A stretch of 40,733 bases of DNA, taken from positions 1 to 40,733 of the forward strand of contig CAYOFY010000007.1 in the NCBI GenBank assembly GCA_964403465.1, written 5' to 3'. A program made the translations under genes and the position numbers. The notes under the pieces were generated by a model. That model worked only from the letters and a program-made list of their open reading frames with translations. It was not told where the DNA came from and made no database searches. This DNA is from JAFGKM01 sp964403465. GTDB taxonomy: Bacteria; Ratteibacteria; UBA8468; B48-G9; JAFGKM01. Below, in pieces: positions 16,642 to 24,429 of this stretch; the stretch's first letter is position 1; each line of letters starts with the position of its first letter.

Positions 16642-17820
16642 ATGAAATTGCTCTCTTCGGAGAGGCAAAACATTCCGGTTTCCGTGAGAGTTTCACGTTT
16701 CAACGGGACCAACGGTACGGATGAATATCACATGGTTCTTTCCCCTCTGAAACTCGCGGATTTCGGTGTTCAGATAAACTGGCTATACGCGGCATACCTG
16801 GATACTCTTGATTCCCTCGGCCTTGACCCTGAGACCGCGGTTCTGCGAAGATTCTTCTGCAGTGACCTTGCGAACCAGTCTGCCCTGCTGGACAAATTGC
16901 CGTTTTCAGGTCTTTCCCGGACGAATGAGAGATGCGCGATATCCTGGGTCTGCCAGCCGCCGGGCTCTTCAGCCATGGTTTCCTTATGGGCATACCATGT
17001 TCATGATATCGGAAATCCCCTGAAAAAAATAAGGGAAAGTAATTGTCTGTTTCTTGACCGCGGGGGGATGAAGCATTACTGGACCTGTGGCATGAATCGT
17101 CCGGCAGAGGACACCTCCTATCAGCAGACAATGGATATTTTCGCAGGGTACAACGATTTCCTGCATGGACAGGGAATGTCACTGGAGCAAAATGTAATAA
17201 GAACCTGGTTCTTTGTACAGAACATAGATACTAATTACAGGGAATTTACTGCTGCCAGGAAGGAGTTCTTTGCTGCGCACGGCCTGACTGAAAATACGCA
17301 TTTCATCTCCAGCACGGCGGTGCAGGGTTCGCATGCAAATATTCTTGCAAAAGTTACCATGGATGCCTATTCAATATCAGGATTGAAACCTGGGCAGGTC
17401 AGATTCCTTGAGGCGCCCGAGCATCTCAGCTCAACGTATGTATACGGCGTCACTTTTGAAAGGGGTACCTCTGTTGCATACGGCGACCGTAAACATTTGA
17501 TTATTTCAGGTACCGCAAGCATTGACAGCAAAGGCAACGTGCTGTATCAGGGGGATCTGTCCCGCCAGCTTGACCGTACCATCGAAAACATGGGGGCTCT
17601 GCTTGAAAATGCAGGTGCGTCATTGCACGATATGGTGGTTATGATTGCCTACGTACGTGACCCGGCTGACCATTTCCTTGTATCAACGAATATGAAACGG
17701 AGATTCGAAAATATTCCGGTATTGACTGTATGCGCCCGTGTCTGCCGGCCAGACTGGCTGGTCGAGATCGAAGGTATTGCCATCATTCCTTTCCGCGACG
17801 TAACGTTACCTGCATTTTAA
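16642..17820 (+). CDS. Tandem Rid-fold protein, FkbO/Hyg5 chorismatase-like
   Basis: The protein has 392 aa from the ATG at 16642; a TTG at 16636 overlaps the previous stop and is less likely, with GGAGG about 12 nt upstream of the ATG. The C-terminal third is a clear YjgF/YER057c/UK114 domain: KHLIISGTASIDSKGNVLYQGDL, TIENMGALLENAGASLHDMV, VMIAYVRDPADHF and WLVEIEGIAIIPF. The N-terminal half has a diverged matching fold. This double arrangement is seen in FkbO/Hyg5-type chorismatases. The Arg of the RidA deaminase active site (PARS) is not conserved; the corresponding stretch reads PVLTVCARVCRPDW. The protein therefore probably is not an enamine deaminase. It has no signal peptide although it follows three exported proteins in the same operon. 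The activity is uncertain. Confidence 0.7.
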   Translation: MKLLSSERQNIPVSVRVSRFNGTNGTDEYHMVLSPLKLADFGVQINWLYAAYLDTLDSLGLDPETAVLRRFFCSDLANQSALLDKLPFSGLSRTNERCAISWVCQPPGSSAMVSLWAYHVHDIGNPLKKIRESNCLFLDRGGMKHYWTCGMNRPAEDTSYQQTMDIFAGYNDFLHGQGMSLEQNVIRTWFFVQNIDTNYREFTAARKEFFAAHGLTENTHFISSTAVQGSHANILAKVTMDAYSISGLKPGQVRFLEAPEHLSSTYVYGVTFERGTSVAYGDRKHLIISGTASIDSKGNVLYQGDLSRQLDRTIENMGALLENAGASLHDMVVMIAYVRDPADHFLVSTNMKRRFENIPVLTVCARVCRPDWLVEIEGIAIIPFRDVTLPAF

Positions 17821-17869
17821 GAATCTTCAATAAGTATCCAAAACCTCTAATATTTCAGGCCTGATATAT

Positions 17870-17898
17870 TTGACAGAGAAAATATAGCAAAGTAAAAT
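17870..17898 (+). promoter_or_regulatory. Near-consensus sigma-70 promoter
   Basis: TTGACA (17870-17875) and TAAAAT (17893-17898) are separated by exactly 17 bp. The predicted start is near 17905, roughly 480 bp before the next well-supported gene. It may therefore drive a short ORF, a small RNA, or a long leader for the aldo/keto reductase. Confidence 0.55.
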
Positions 17899-18029
17899 TT
17901 GAAAAAATAAATCATACACTGATTCTTATTGGAGGCATAATTCTTAGGCAGGTTAGAAAAAGATATATTCAGGATAGCGAGGGTGGTGTGAGGGAAAATC
18001 TATTCTAATTCCACATTCTGCAAATTTAC

Positions 18030-18191
18030 ATGGAAATCATTGTCAGTTTTGAGGCTGCAATGCGCGGGTTATTTCCTGGTTTCGAGGGTATGGAGAAATT
18101 CGGGAAATTCGACCGGTATCCGAACATTACAGTGTATCCGCTAGCAGTATTTCGGGATATCCAGCCGAATGATGGAGTGGATAACAAATAG
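18030..18191 (+). CDS. Possible small protein of 53 aa, unrecognised
   Basis: An ATG-initiated frame of 53 codons (MEIIVSFEAAMRGLFPGF... ending in NDGVDNK) lies downstream of the strong promoter at 17870-17898. There is no Shine-Dalgarno sequence, and the first in-frame stop upstream is only about ten codons away. The composition (several Gly, Phe, Glu and Asp) is protein-like but not diagnostic. It could be a decayed gene end. Treat it as speculative. Confidence 0.2.
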   Translation: MEIIVSFEAAMRGLFPGFEGMEKFGKFDRYPNITVYPLAVFRDIQPNDGVDNK

Positions 18192-18272
18192 CCACGCTTC
18201 GTACTATATATATGAAGGTTGATATTTACCATTATTTTTTCATGTTCATCTTGCATTGGAGAAGATTTTTCC

Positions 18273-18310
18273 CCCGTTGCCTCACTAATATTTCTATATA
18301 AAGAGCCTTT
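18273..18310 (+). repeat. 38-bp repeat, inverted relative to the copy at 17-54
   Basis: The segment from CCCGTTGCCTCA through TAATATTTCTATATAAAGAG matches the reverse complement of 17-54 with about two mismatches. The copies are 18.2 kb apart and in opposite orientation. The copy here sits in the leader region of the aldo/keto reductase gene, about 70 bp before its ATG, and interrupts nothing. Confidence 0.7.
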
Positions 18311-18325
18311 TCCCTGTATTCATAA

Positions 18326-18343
18326 TTGTGTTAAAATACACAA
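18326..18343. promoter_or_regulatory. 18-bp palindrome, Rex-like operator
   Basis: TTGTGTTAAAATACACAA has perfect 6-bp arms (TTGTGT/ACACAA) around TAAAAT. The outer TTGTG...CACAA with 8 bp between equals the geometry of the redox repressor Rex operator (TTGTGAA-N4-TTCACAA). The central TAAAAT could be the -10 box of the gene starting at 18383. Assignment to Rex is inference; no rex gene is in the window. Confidence 0.4.
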
Positions 18344-18382
18344 CCGTACGACCTTTTCGCCATACAAAAAGGAGAAAGGAAA

Positions 18383-19375
18383 ATGAACTATGTTGCTTCT
18401 GAGTCCCGCTATACCGGAATGCGCTATAATCGTTGCGGAAATAGCGGTCTTAGATTACCTGCAATTTCACTTGGATTATGGCACAACTTCGGTGATGTTG
18501 ACATTTTTGAAAACAGCCGTGCGATTGTGCTGAAGGCGTTTGATATGGGGATCACGCACTTTGATATCGCAAACAACTACGGTCCTCCTCCTGGTTCAGC
18601 GGAAGCCAATTTCGGGCGGATTCTCAACAGGGATTTGAAATCATACCGGGATGAACTTATCATATCTTCCAAGGCGGGTTATCTGATGTGGCCCGGTCCG
18701 TACGGAGAATGGGGTTCAAGGAAAAACCTTGTTGCAAGCATTGATAACACCCTGCAAAAACTGGGGGTTGATTATGTGGATATTTTTTACCATCACCGCC
18801 CCGACCCTGATACGCCGATGGAGGAAACCATGGGTGCTCTTGACCACATCGTGCGCAGCGGCCGCGCGCTCTACGCAGGGATTTCCAATTACTCCCATGA
18901 GGAAACGAAAAAGGCTGCCGGTATTCTGAGAAAACTTGGCACACCGTGTCTTATCCATCAGCCGTGCTACAACATGTTCAACCGATGGATTGAAGACGGT
19001 CTGCTGGATGTACTGGCACAGGAAAAAATCGGATGCATTGCATTTTCCCCGCTTGCCCAGGGATTACTTACAGACAGATACCTGTCCGGAATACCCGAAG
19101 GTTCGCGTGCCTCAAGGCCTCACAGTTTTCTAAAACCGGCGCAGATAACCGATGCGAAACTTGACAGGGTGAAACGTCTCAATGAGATAGCCAGAGGACG
19201 TGGGCAGAAACTCGCACAGATGTCACTCGCATGGGTCCTGCGTAATCCGGTCGTGACATCTGCCCTGATAGGCGCCAGTAAGACATCACAGATTGAAGAT
19301 GCAGTTGGTTCCTTGAACAACCCGTCTTTTACCGTCGAAGAAATTAAAAACATTGATGTCATTTTAAGTGAATAA
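18383..19375 (+). CDS. yghZ: Aldo/keto reductase, YghZ/Gpr (glyceraldehyde-3-phosphate reductase) type
   Basis: The 330-aa cytoplasmic NADPH-dependent reductase has the AKR catalytic tetrad: Asp61 and Tyr66 in HFDIANNYGPPPGSAE, Lys97 in SSKAGY and His137 in FYHHRPD. The insert GYLMWPGPYGEWGSRKNL and the phrases YAGISNYS and CIAFSPLAQGLLTDRYL are typical of the YghZ branch (AKR14), which reduces L-glyceraldehyde 3-phosphate and methylglyoxal in E. coli. The C-terminal SALIGASK binds the cofactor adenosine part. AGGAGAAAGG lies just upstream of the ATG. A Rex-like palindrome 40 bp upstream would fit redox-linked control. It is followed 2 bp later by the FG-GAP/ASPIC gene. Confidence 0.85.
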   Translation: MNYVASESRYTGMRYNRCGNSGLRLPAISLGLWHNFGDVDIFENSRAIVLKAFDMGITHFDIANNYGPPPGSAEANFGRILNRDLKSYRDELIISSKAGYLMWPGPYGEWGSRKNLVASIDNTLQKLGVDYVDIFYHHRPDPDTPMEETMGALDHIVRSGRALYAGISNYSHEETKKAAGILRKLGTPCLIHQPCYNMFNRWIEDGLLDVLAQEKIGCIAFSPLAQGLLTDRYLSGIPEGSRASRPHSFLKPAQITDAKLDRVKRLNEIARGRGQKLAQMSLAWVLRNPVVTSALIGASKTSQIEDAVGSLNNPSFTVEEIKNIDVILSE

Positions 19376-19377
19376 GA

Positions 19378-20823
19378 ATGAAAAGCCTTTTCTTTGGCAT
19401 GCTATTCTGGTTACCAGTGACTGTATCCACCGGTAATCCTGCAAATACGAGTAGGTTCGAAGATGTCAGCGAAAAAATCGGTCTTGGTAGTCTGTCTGGC
19501 GAATACTATAGCAAGGCAGCATGGTGTGATTTCGACAATGATGGTTGGGTAGACCTTCTGACCAATGGCACCTTATGGAGAAATATTGGCGGTGAAAAGT
19601 TTATCAAGTTTTTTTCACTTGGCTCAGGGATATGGGGCGACTACGACAATGACGGGTACCCGGACATTTACTGCTACGGGAGCAACAAACTTTTCCGTAA
19701 CATGAACGGCAAGGAATTTAAGGATGTCAGTTCTATATTGCCTCCGGGGTCAAATACGGTAAGCTTCGGAGCTGCATGGGGGGATTTCAACGGAGACGGT
19801 TTTCTTGACCTCTATATCGCGGGTTATGAAAACTGGGAAGCAGGTATTACTTATCCGGATTTCATTTTTATGAATCAGGAAGGCAGAGAATTCAAACTGG
19901 CATGGAGCGAGACCAGGTACCGGGCGAGGGGCGTAACTGCCTGCGATTTTGACCAGGACGGTGACATTGATATCTATGTATCAAACTACCGCCTTCAACC
20001 CAATCTCTTATGGCTTAACGATGGGAAAGGAAATTTCCAGGATGTTGGTGCATCATACGGTGTTGCGGGTGACGGGGATCTTGGAGCATGGGGGCATACA
20101 ATCGGGTCTGCCTGGGGAGATTTTGACAATGACGGGTATTTTGACCTTTTCGTGGGGAATTTCAGTCATCCCCCTGCCTATCAGGACAGGCCGAAATTTC
20201 TGAGAAACGGAGGACCCGAAAAAGAATTTCATTTTGAAGACCTGAGCGTAACGGCAGGACTTCAATGGCAGGAATCTTACGCATCTCCTGCTCTCGGGGA
20301 TTTTGACAACGACGGTTTTCTTGACCTGTTCTTCACGACGGTTTATCAGGGCGACCATAGTGTTTTATACCGTAACAACGGGAACTGGAAATTTACGGAT
20401 GTGACTTCAGCTTTGAATATTAAATCTGCTCTGACATATCAGGCTGCATGGGCGGATTATGACAATGACGGAAATCTTGACATGGTTACGGGAGGGAGGC
20501 TTTTCAGAAACCATGGATTTAGAAACAACTGGGTAAAGATACGTCTTTGCGGGAGCGGCAAGGTTAACCGGTCTGCAATAGGAACTCAGGTTCACATAAG
20601 AAGCGGGAGGGATGTTTTTGCGCGGCAGGTTGAAGGCGGAACAGGTGAAGGCAATCAGAACGACCTGATGCTCCATTTCGGCCTTGGAAAAAGAAAAGGA
20701 CCAATGGATATGGAAATTACATGGAGTGACGGCACCAAACAGAGAATGATTTTATGGAGACTCAACAGGTTGATTGACGTCAGGCTAAAAAAATGCAGCA
20801 GTAGTAAAAAGGAGGTAAAGTGA
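19378..20823 (+). CDS. Secreted FG-GAP/VCBS-repeat protein with ASPIC/UnbV C terminus
   Basis: The 481-aa protein has a signal peptide (FFGMLFWLPVTVSTG). At least seven calcium-binding DxDxDG loops occur at roughly regular spacing: DFDNDGWVDL, DYDNDGYPDI, DFNGDGFLDL, DFDQDGDIDI, DFDNDGYFDL, DFDNDGFLDL and DYDNDGNLDM. They fit an integrin-alpha-like seven-bladed propeller. The last about 100 residues are an ASPIC/UnbV domain (WVKIRLCGSGKVNRSAIGTQV, HFGLGKRKGPMDMEITWSDG). Such proteins are extracellular and probably bind carbohydrate or protein partners; no enzyme domain is visible. It follows the aldo/keto reductase by 2 bp and overlaps the next gene (GTGA), so three genes form an operon. Confidence 0.85.
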   Translation: MKSLFFGMLFWLPVTVSTGNPANTSRFEDVSEKIGLGSLSGEYYSKAAWCDFDNDGWVDLLTNGTLWRNIGGEKFIKFFSLGSGIWGDYDNDGYPDIYCYGSNKLFRNMNGKEFKDVSSILPPGSNTVSFGAAWGDFNGDGFLDLYIAGYENWEAGITYPDFIFMNQEGREFKLAWSETRYRARGVTACDFDQDGDIDIYVSNYRLQPNLLWLNDGKGNFQDVGASYGVAGDGDLGAWGHTIGSAWGDFDNDGYFDLFVGNFSHPPAYQDRPKFLRNGGPEKEFHFEDLSVTAGLQWQESYASPALGDFDNDGFLDLFFTTVYQGDHSVLYRNNGNWKFTDVTSALNIKSALTYQAAWADYDNDGNLDMVTGGRLFRNHGFRNNWVKIRLCGSGKVNRSAIGTQVHIRSGRDVFARQVEGGTGEGNQNDLMLHFGLGKRKGPMDMEITWSDGTKQRMILWRLNRLIDVRLKKCSSSKKEVK

Positions 20824-21260
20824 AATATTCACAGGGAGAAACAGGACGCATTTTCGTAATAAGACTGGAGGATGGGGATGCGCTTCCTTCCACGCTGGAA
20901 AAATTTGCCCGGGAGAATAAAATTGCAGGCGGCATGTGTATACTCCTGGGAGGTGCGCGTTCGGGTGGGAAAATAGTAGCCGGCCCGGTATCGGGTGAGG
21001 ATATGCCGGTGAACCCGATTTTCATTGGTCTTGAAGGGGTTCATGAAATATTGGGCGTTGGGACTATTTTCCCTGATACCACAGGAAAGCCGAAACTGCA
21101 TATGCATGCTTCACTGGGAAGAAGAAATAAGAGTCTGACCGGATGTATCCGTCCGGGCATTCATATCTGGCAGGTCGGAGAAGTCATATTGCTTGAAATA
21201 AAGACAACGGGGCACAGAGTAATGGATGAAAAATCCGGTTTTGAACTCATGGAACCGTAA
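20820..21260 (+). CDS. PCC/DUF296 domain protein
   Basis: The 146-aa protein is a single PPC/DUF296 domain (the bacterial counterpart of plant AT-hook PCC domains): MKYSQGETGRIFVIRLEDGD, GGMCILLGGARSGG, and the signature GVGTIFPDTTGKPKLHMHASLGR. The His residues of LHMHA are the conserved trimer-interface metal or ligand site of this family. Its biochemical function in bacteria is unknown. It starts with GTG at 20820, overlapping the preceding stop, with AGGAGG 5-6 nt upstream. CorA follows after a 34-bp gap. Confidence 0.8.
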   Translation: MKYSQGETGRIFVIRLEDGDALPSTLEKFARENKIAGGMCILLGGARSGGKIVAGPVSGEDMPVNPIFIGLEGVHEILGVGTIFPDTTGKPKLHMHASLGRRNKSLTGCIRPGIHIWQVGEVILLEIKTTGHRVMDEKSGFELMEP

Positions 21261-21294
21261 GAGCAGGTTGTAATTATATATGGGGGATTGACAA

Positions 21295-22356
21295 ATGAAG
21301 GGCAAAGCCAGGAAGAAAGCGGGGCTACCGCCGGGGACACTTATTTATGCCGGTAACAAGACTGAAAAAGAAAAGGCGCGGATTACGCTGTTCAGTTTTA
21401 ACGAAGAAATTTTTGAGGAAAAAGAATGCGCGGATGTTGAAGAATGTTTTCAATTTTTTGAGAAAAAAAACAACGTTAACTGGCTCAATATCGACGGGTT
21501 GCATGAAACTGAGGTTGTTGAAAAGATAGGCAAGATGTTGAATATTCATCCCCTGACGCAGGAGGATATACTCAATACTGAACAGAGGCCGAAGATTGAA
21601 GAATATGCCGAGTATATCTACATAGTTCTCAAGATGATTTATCCTGACGGTAGCGGAGATGACCTTCTTTCCGAACAGGTGAGCATCCTTCTGGGCGCCA
21701 ATTATGTTGTGACCTTTCAGGAGGTCAAAGGAGATATTTTTGCCCCTGTAAAAGAGAGGTTGAGAACTGGAAAAGGCAGGGTCAGAACAATGAGTGCTGA
21801 CTACCTTGCCTACCTTTTGATGGATGCACTTGTTGACAATTACTTCATAATCCTTGAAAAATTCGGGGAAGAGATTGAAGGAATAGAAGAAGTGCTTCTT
21901 AAGAATCCTCAAACAGAGACTCTTCACAGGATACACAATCTTAAATGGGACTTGCTTTCCATGCGCAAGTCCTTATGGCCGCTCCGGGAGGAGATTAACA
22001 ACCTGATAAAAACAGAATCTTCACTGGTCAAACAATCCACCTTTCTATACCTCAGGGACCTTTATGACCACACCATCCGTGCCGTGGAGATAATAGAAAC
22101 GCTGAGGGATTTGATTTCAGGCATGCTGGAGATATACCTTTCAAGTATCAGCAATAGAATGAACGAGGTGATGAAAGTACTGACCCTTATCGCAACTATT
22201 TTCATGCCTCTGACACTGGTGGTTGGAATATACGGCATGAATTTTGAGTTCATGCCAGAACTGCATATCAGATGGGCTTATCCTGCTGTCTTGTTCCTTA
22301 TGCTCGGAGTCGGTGTCGGGATGGTCTTCTATTTTAAAAAAAGGAAATGGCTTTGA
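21295..22356 (+). CDS. corA: CorA-type Mg2+/Co2+ transporter
   Basis: The protein has 353 aa. A large N-terminal cytoplasmic funnel domain (about 1-290, with HPLTQEDILNTEQRPKIEEY) is followed by two C-terminal membrane helices. The selectivity motif YGMNFEFMPE (GMN at 314-316) lies in the short periplasmic loop after the first helix, and the basic tail KKRKWL ends the protein. CorA pentamers carry Mg2+, Co2+ or Ni2+ inward across the cytoplasmic membrane. GGGGGA lies shortly before the ATG. MgtE at 38137 gives this genome a second, unrelated Mg2+ channel in the same window. Confidence 0.9.
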   Translation: MKGKARKKAGLPPGTLIYAGNKTEKEKARITLFSFNEEIFEEKECADVEECFQFFEKKNNVNWLNIDGLHETEVVEKIGKMLNIHPLTQEDILNTEQRPKIEEYAEYIYIVLKMIYPDGSGDDLLSEQVSILLGANYVVTFQEVKGDIFAPVKERLRTGKGRVRTMSADYLAYLLMDALVDNYFIILEKFGEEIEGIEEVLLKNPQTETLHRIHNLKWDLLSMRKSLWPLREEINNLIKTESSLVKQSTFLYLRDLYDHTIRAVEIIETLRDLISGMLEIYLSSISNRMNEVMKVLTLIATIFMPLTLVVGIYGMNFEFMPELHIRWAYPAVLFLMLGVGVGMVFYFKKRKWL

Positions 22357-22398
22357 ATGAAATCCAGATTTATAATAGTGAGAGAAAAGGGGGATTAG

Positions 22399-23613
22399 AT
22401 GGGTGATAAATTGAAAGGCAACATGATGATTGCGCAGAGCGGCGGGCCTACGGTTGTGATTAACCAGAGTCTTGTGGGTGCAATCACGGAAGCCAGGAAG
22501 CACGGGCAGATAAAAAACATCTACGGATCGCTCAACGGGATAAAGGGCGTGATGGATGAGAAGCTGGTGGACCTGCGGAAAGAAACTGCGGGAACCCTCA
22601 ACAGGGTTGCTTTCACCCCGTGCGCGGCCCTGGGAAGCGTAAGGAAAAAACCCGGGGCACAGGATTGCGAGATTATTTTGAGGATGTTGCAGAAATACGA
22701 TATAAGATATTTCTTTTACATAGGAGGAAATGATTCTGCGGAGACGGCAAACATTCTGAAGGAAAGTGCAAAAGAGGTGAATTATGAATTCAGGTGTTTT
22801 CATATCCCCAAAACGATTGACAACGACCTTCTTGAAAACGACCATACTCCGGGTTACGGAAGCGCGGCGAAGTTTGTTGCCATGGCCGTAATGGGCGACA
22901 ACCTTGATAATATGTCGCTTCCTGGAGTAAAGATAGATATCATCATGGGAAGGCATGCGGGTTTCCTCGTTGCTGCGTCCGCGCTTGCAAGAGTTAGAGA
23001 AACCGACGGACCGCACCTGATATATTTTCCGGAAAAGCCATTCACGAAGGAGCAGTTTGTCAGGGATGTGGAAAACGCATATTCAAAGCATGGCAGGTGC
23101 CTCATAGCCGTCTCGGAAGGGATTGCCGACGAGAAGGGAGAAGCCATTGCCTCAAAGTTCATAAAGGAGGTGGATACTCACGGAAACATACAGCTGAGCG
23201 GTTCCGGGGTGCTTGGTGACCTGCTTTCAGATATGGTGAGACAGGAATTGAAAGTCAGCCGTGTAAGGGCGGATACATTCGGTTACCTGCAGAGGTCATT
23301 CCCCGGGATATTCTCGGATGTGGATGCGAAAGAGGCCTGCGAGGTTGGAAGACTGGCCGTCAGATATGCCATATCAGGGAACATGAATGGTTCTGTTTCC
23401 GTCAAGAGGAAAAGCGGGAAGAAGTACGGTGTGTATTTTGAACTCGTTCCCCTGGAAAAGGTTGCAAGAAATACAAGGAGCATGCCAGAGAGATTTATCA
23501 ATAAACAGTGCAATGATGTTACCGTGGATTTTATAAACTATGCAAAACCTCTTGCGGGAAAATTGCCCGACATAGGTTTTCTGAAATACCGGCCTGCGAT
23601 GAGAAGGGAGTGA
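22399..23613 (+). CDS. pfp: PPi-dependent 6-phosphofructokinase
   Basis: The 404-aa enzyme phosphorylates fructose 6-phosphate reversibly with pyrophosphate instead of ATP. Two diagnostic changes are visible: Asp112 in GGNDS (109-113), where ATP-dependent enzymes have Gly, and Lys138 in PKTIDND (137-143), where ATP enzymes have Gly. IAQSGGPTVVINQSLVG near residue 11 is the phosphate-binding N terminus. PPi-PFK is frequent in energy-limited anaerobes because it saves ATP and runs in both glycolysis and gluconeogenesis. GGGGGA precedes the ATG. The stop codon is directly adjacent to the stop of the convergent ccdA gene with no spacing. Confidence 0.9.
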   Translation: MGDKLKGNMMIAQSGGPTVVINQSLVGAITEARKHGQIKNIYGSLNGIKGVMDEKLVDLRKETAGTLNRVAFTPCAALGSVRKKPGAQDCEIILRMLQKYDIRYFFYIGGNDSAETANILKESAKEVNYEFRCFHIPKTIDNDLLENDHTPGYGSAAKFVAMAVMGDNLDNMSLPGVKIDIIMGRHAGFLVAASALARVRETDGPHLIYFPEKPFTKEQFVRDVENAYSKHGRCLIAVSEGIADEKGEAIASKFIKEVDTHGNIQLSGSGVLGDLLSDMVRQELKVSRVRADTFGYLQRSFPGIFSDVDAKEACEVGRLAVRYAISGNMNGSVSVKRKSGKKYGVYFELVPLEKVARNTRSMPERFINKQCNDVTVDFINYAKPLAGKLPDIGFLKYRPAMRRE

Positions 23614-24315
23614 TCAAATCCTGATGAAGGCCTGGAATTTATTAAAGAAGAGAAGTATGCCCGCGGCAATGAGCAGGACACCTGTGAATATTTCTATTTT
23701 CCTGTAATGCTTTCTTATCCTTGTGAATACAGAAAGTGCTTGATTCAGGACCAGTGCCGTGATTACAAAAGGTACGCCTATACCCATTGAATAGGAGAAA
23801 AGCAGCAAGATCCCCCTTGATACTGATTCTTGAGCCGAAGCCATAATAAGTATGGAGGCAAGTACAGGTCCGACGCATGGAGTCCACCCGAAAGCGAAAA
23901 CCATCCCCATGATGAAAGCGCCGGCATATCCGCCGGTTATCCTTGACACACCTATTTTTTTCTGACGGTAAAGTTGTTTAATCCGGATAATGCCAGCAAG
24001 GTGGAGTCCCAGTAGTGAAATAATGACTGCCCCGATTTTCCGAATTATATCCTGCCTCATCAGCATCTCCCTGCCCAGCCACGTGGCAGACGCTCCGAGT
24101 ATAGTGAATATTGCCGTAAATCCAAGCACAAAGACTGTTGAAAGCAGGATATTCTTTATGCCATTATAATGGACCTCTGCCTTGAGGTTCTCAACGGAAA
24201 CGCCTGTTATATAGGAAAGATATGCAGGTATCAGGGGAAGTATGCAGGGACTCAGAAAAGATAGTATTCCCGCCGTGAAACTTATCAACATGGAATAGTT
24301 TTGAGTAATTTCCAT
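23614..24315 (-). CDS. ccdA: CcdA-type thiol-disulfide electron transporter
   Basis: The 233-aa membrane protein has six predicted helices. Paired Cys residues sit in SPCILP (Cys24, first helix) and GWTPCVGP (Cys147, fourth helix), the redox pair of the CcdA/DsbD-beta family. It moves reducing equivalents from cytoplasmic thioredoxin to periplasmic thiol proteins, for cytochrome c maturation or extracytoplasmic disulfide reduction. No thioredoxin-like partner or ccs gene lies beside it; the thioredoxin reductase at 33386 could feed it. No Shine-Dalgarno sequence precedes the ATG, and a TATAAT box ends 9 nt before it. Confidence 0.85.
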   Translation of the reverse strand: MEITQNYSMLISFTAGILSFLSPCILPLIPAYLSYITGVSVENLKAEVHYNGIKNILLSTVFVLGFTAIFTILGASATWLGREMLMRQDIIRKIGAVIISLLGLHLAGIIRIKQLYRQKKIGVSRITGGYAGAFIMGMVFAFGWTPCVGPVLASILIMASAQESVSRGILLLFSYSMGIGVPFVITALVLNQALSVFTRIRKHYRKIEIFTGVLLIAAGILLFFNKFQAFIRI

Positions 24316-24323
24316 TTATATAT

Positions 24324-24361
24324 TATTATATGACCTGTATCAGAAAAAGTCTATTTTCTGA
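24324..24361. promoter_or_regulatory. Overlapping divergent promoters with a 22-bp palindrome
   Basis: For minus-strand ccdA, TAGACT (-35, 24348-24353) and TATAAT (-10, 24325-24330) are 17 bp apart. For the plus-strand enolase-superfamily gene, TTGAGT (24301-24306) and TATTAT (24324-24329) are also 17 bp apart. A perfect inverted repeat TCAGAAAA-N6-TTTTCTGA (24340-24361) has the ccdA -35 hexamer as its loop and lies just after the predicted plus-strand start. It is a likely operator. Confidence 0.5.
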
Positions 24362-24429
24362 GATGCATGAAATACCGGCCGTTAATCGTTCAGAGATGCC
24401 GGGCATGACCCCTGAAAGAGGAGGCGACC

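Larger units (their letters stand above)
17821..18382. other. Long intergenic region with promoter, repeat copy and palindrome
   Basis: These 562 bp are AT-rich compared with the flanking genes. They hold a near-consensus promoter (17870-17898), a possible 53-codon ORF (18030-18191), one copy of the 38-bp edge repeat (18273-18310) and an 18-bp palindrome (18326-18343) just before the aldo/keto reductase gene. I found no tRNA or recognised riboswitch. Confidence 0.65.

Noticed and set aside
18026..18256. 76-codon minus-strand ORF in the intergenic region
   Set aside because: No ribosome-binding site and low-information composition. The opposite frame (18030-18191) is only slightly better, and neither is convincing.
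21261..21294. Mg2+ riboswitch before corA
   Set aside because: Only 34 nt separate corA from the preceding stop codon, too short for known Mg2+ riboswitches.
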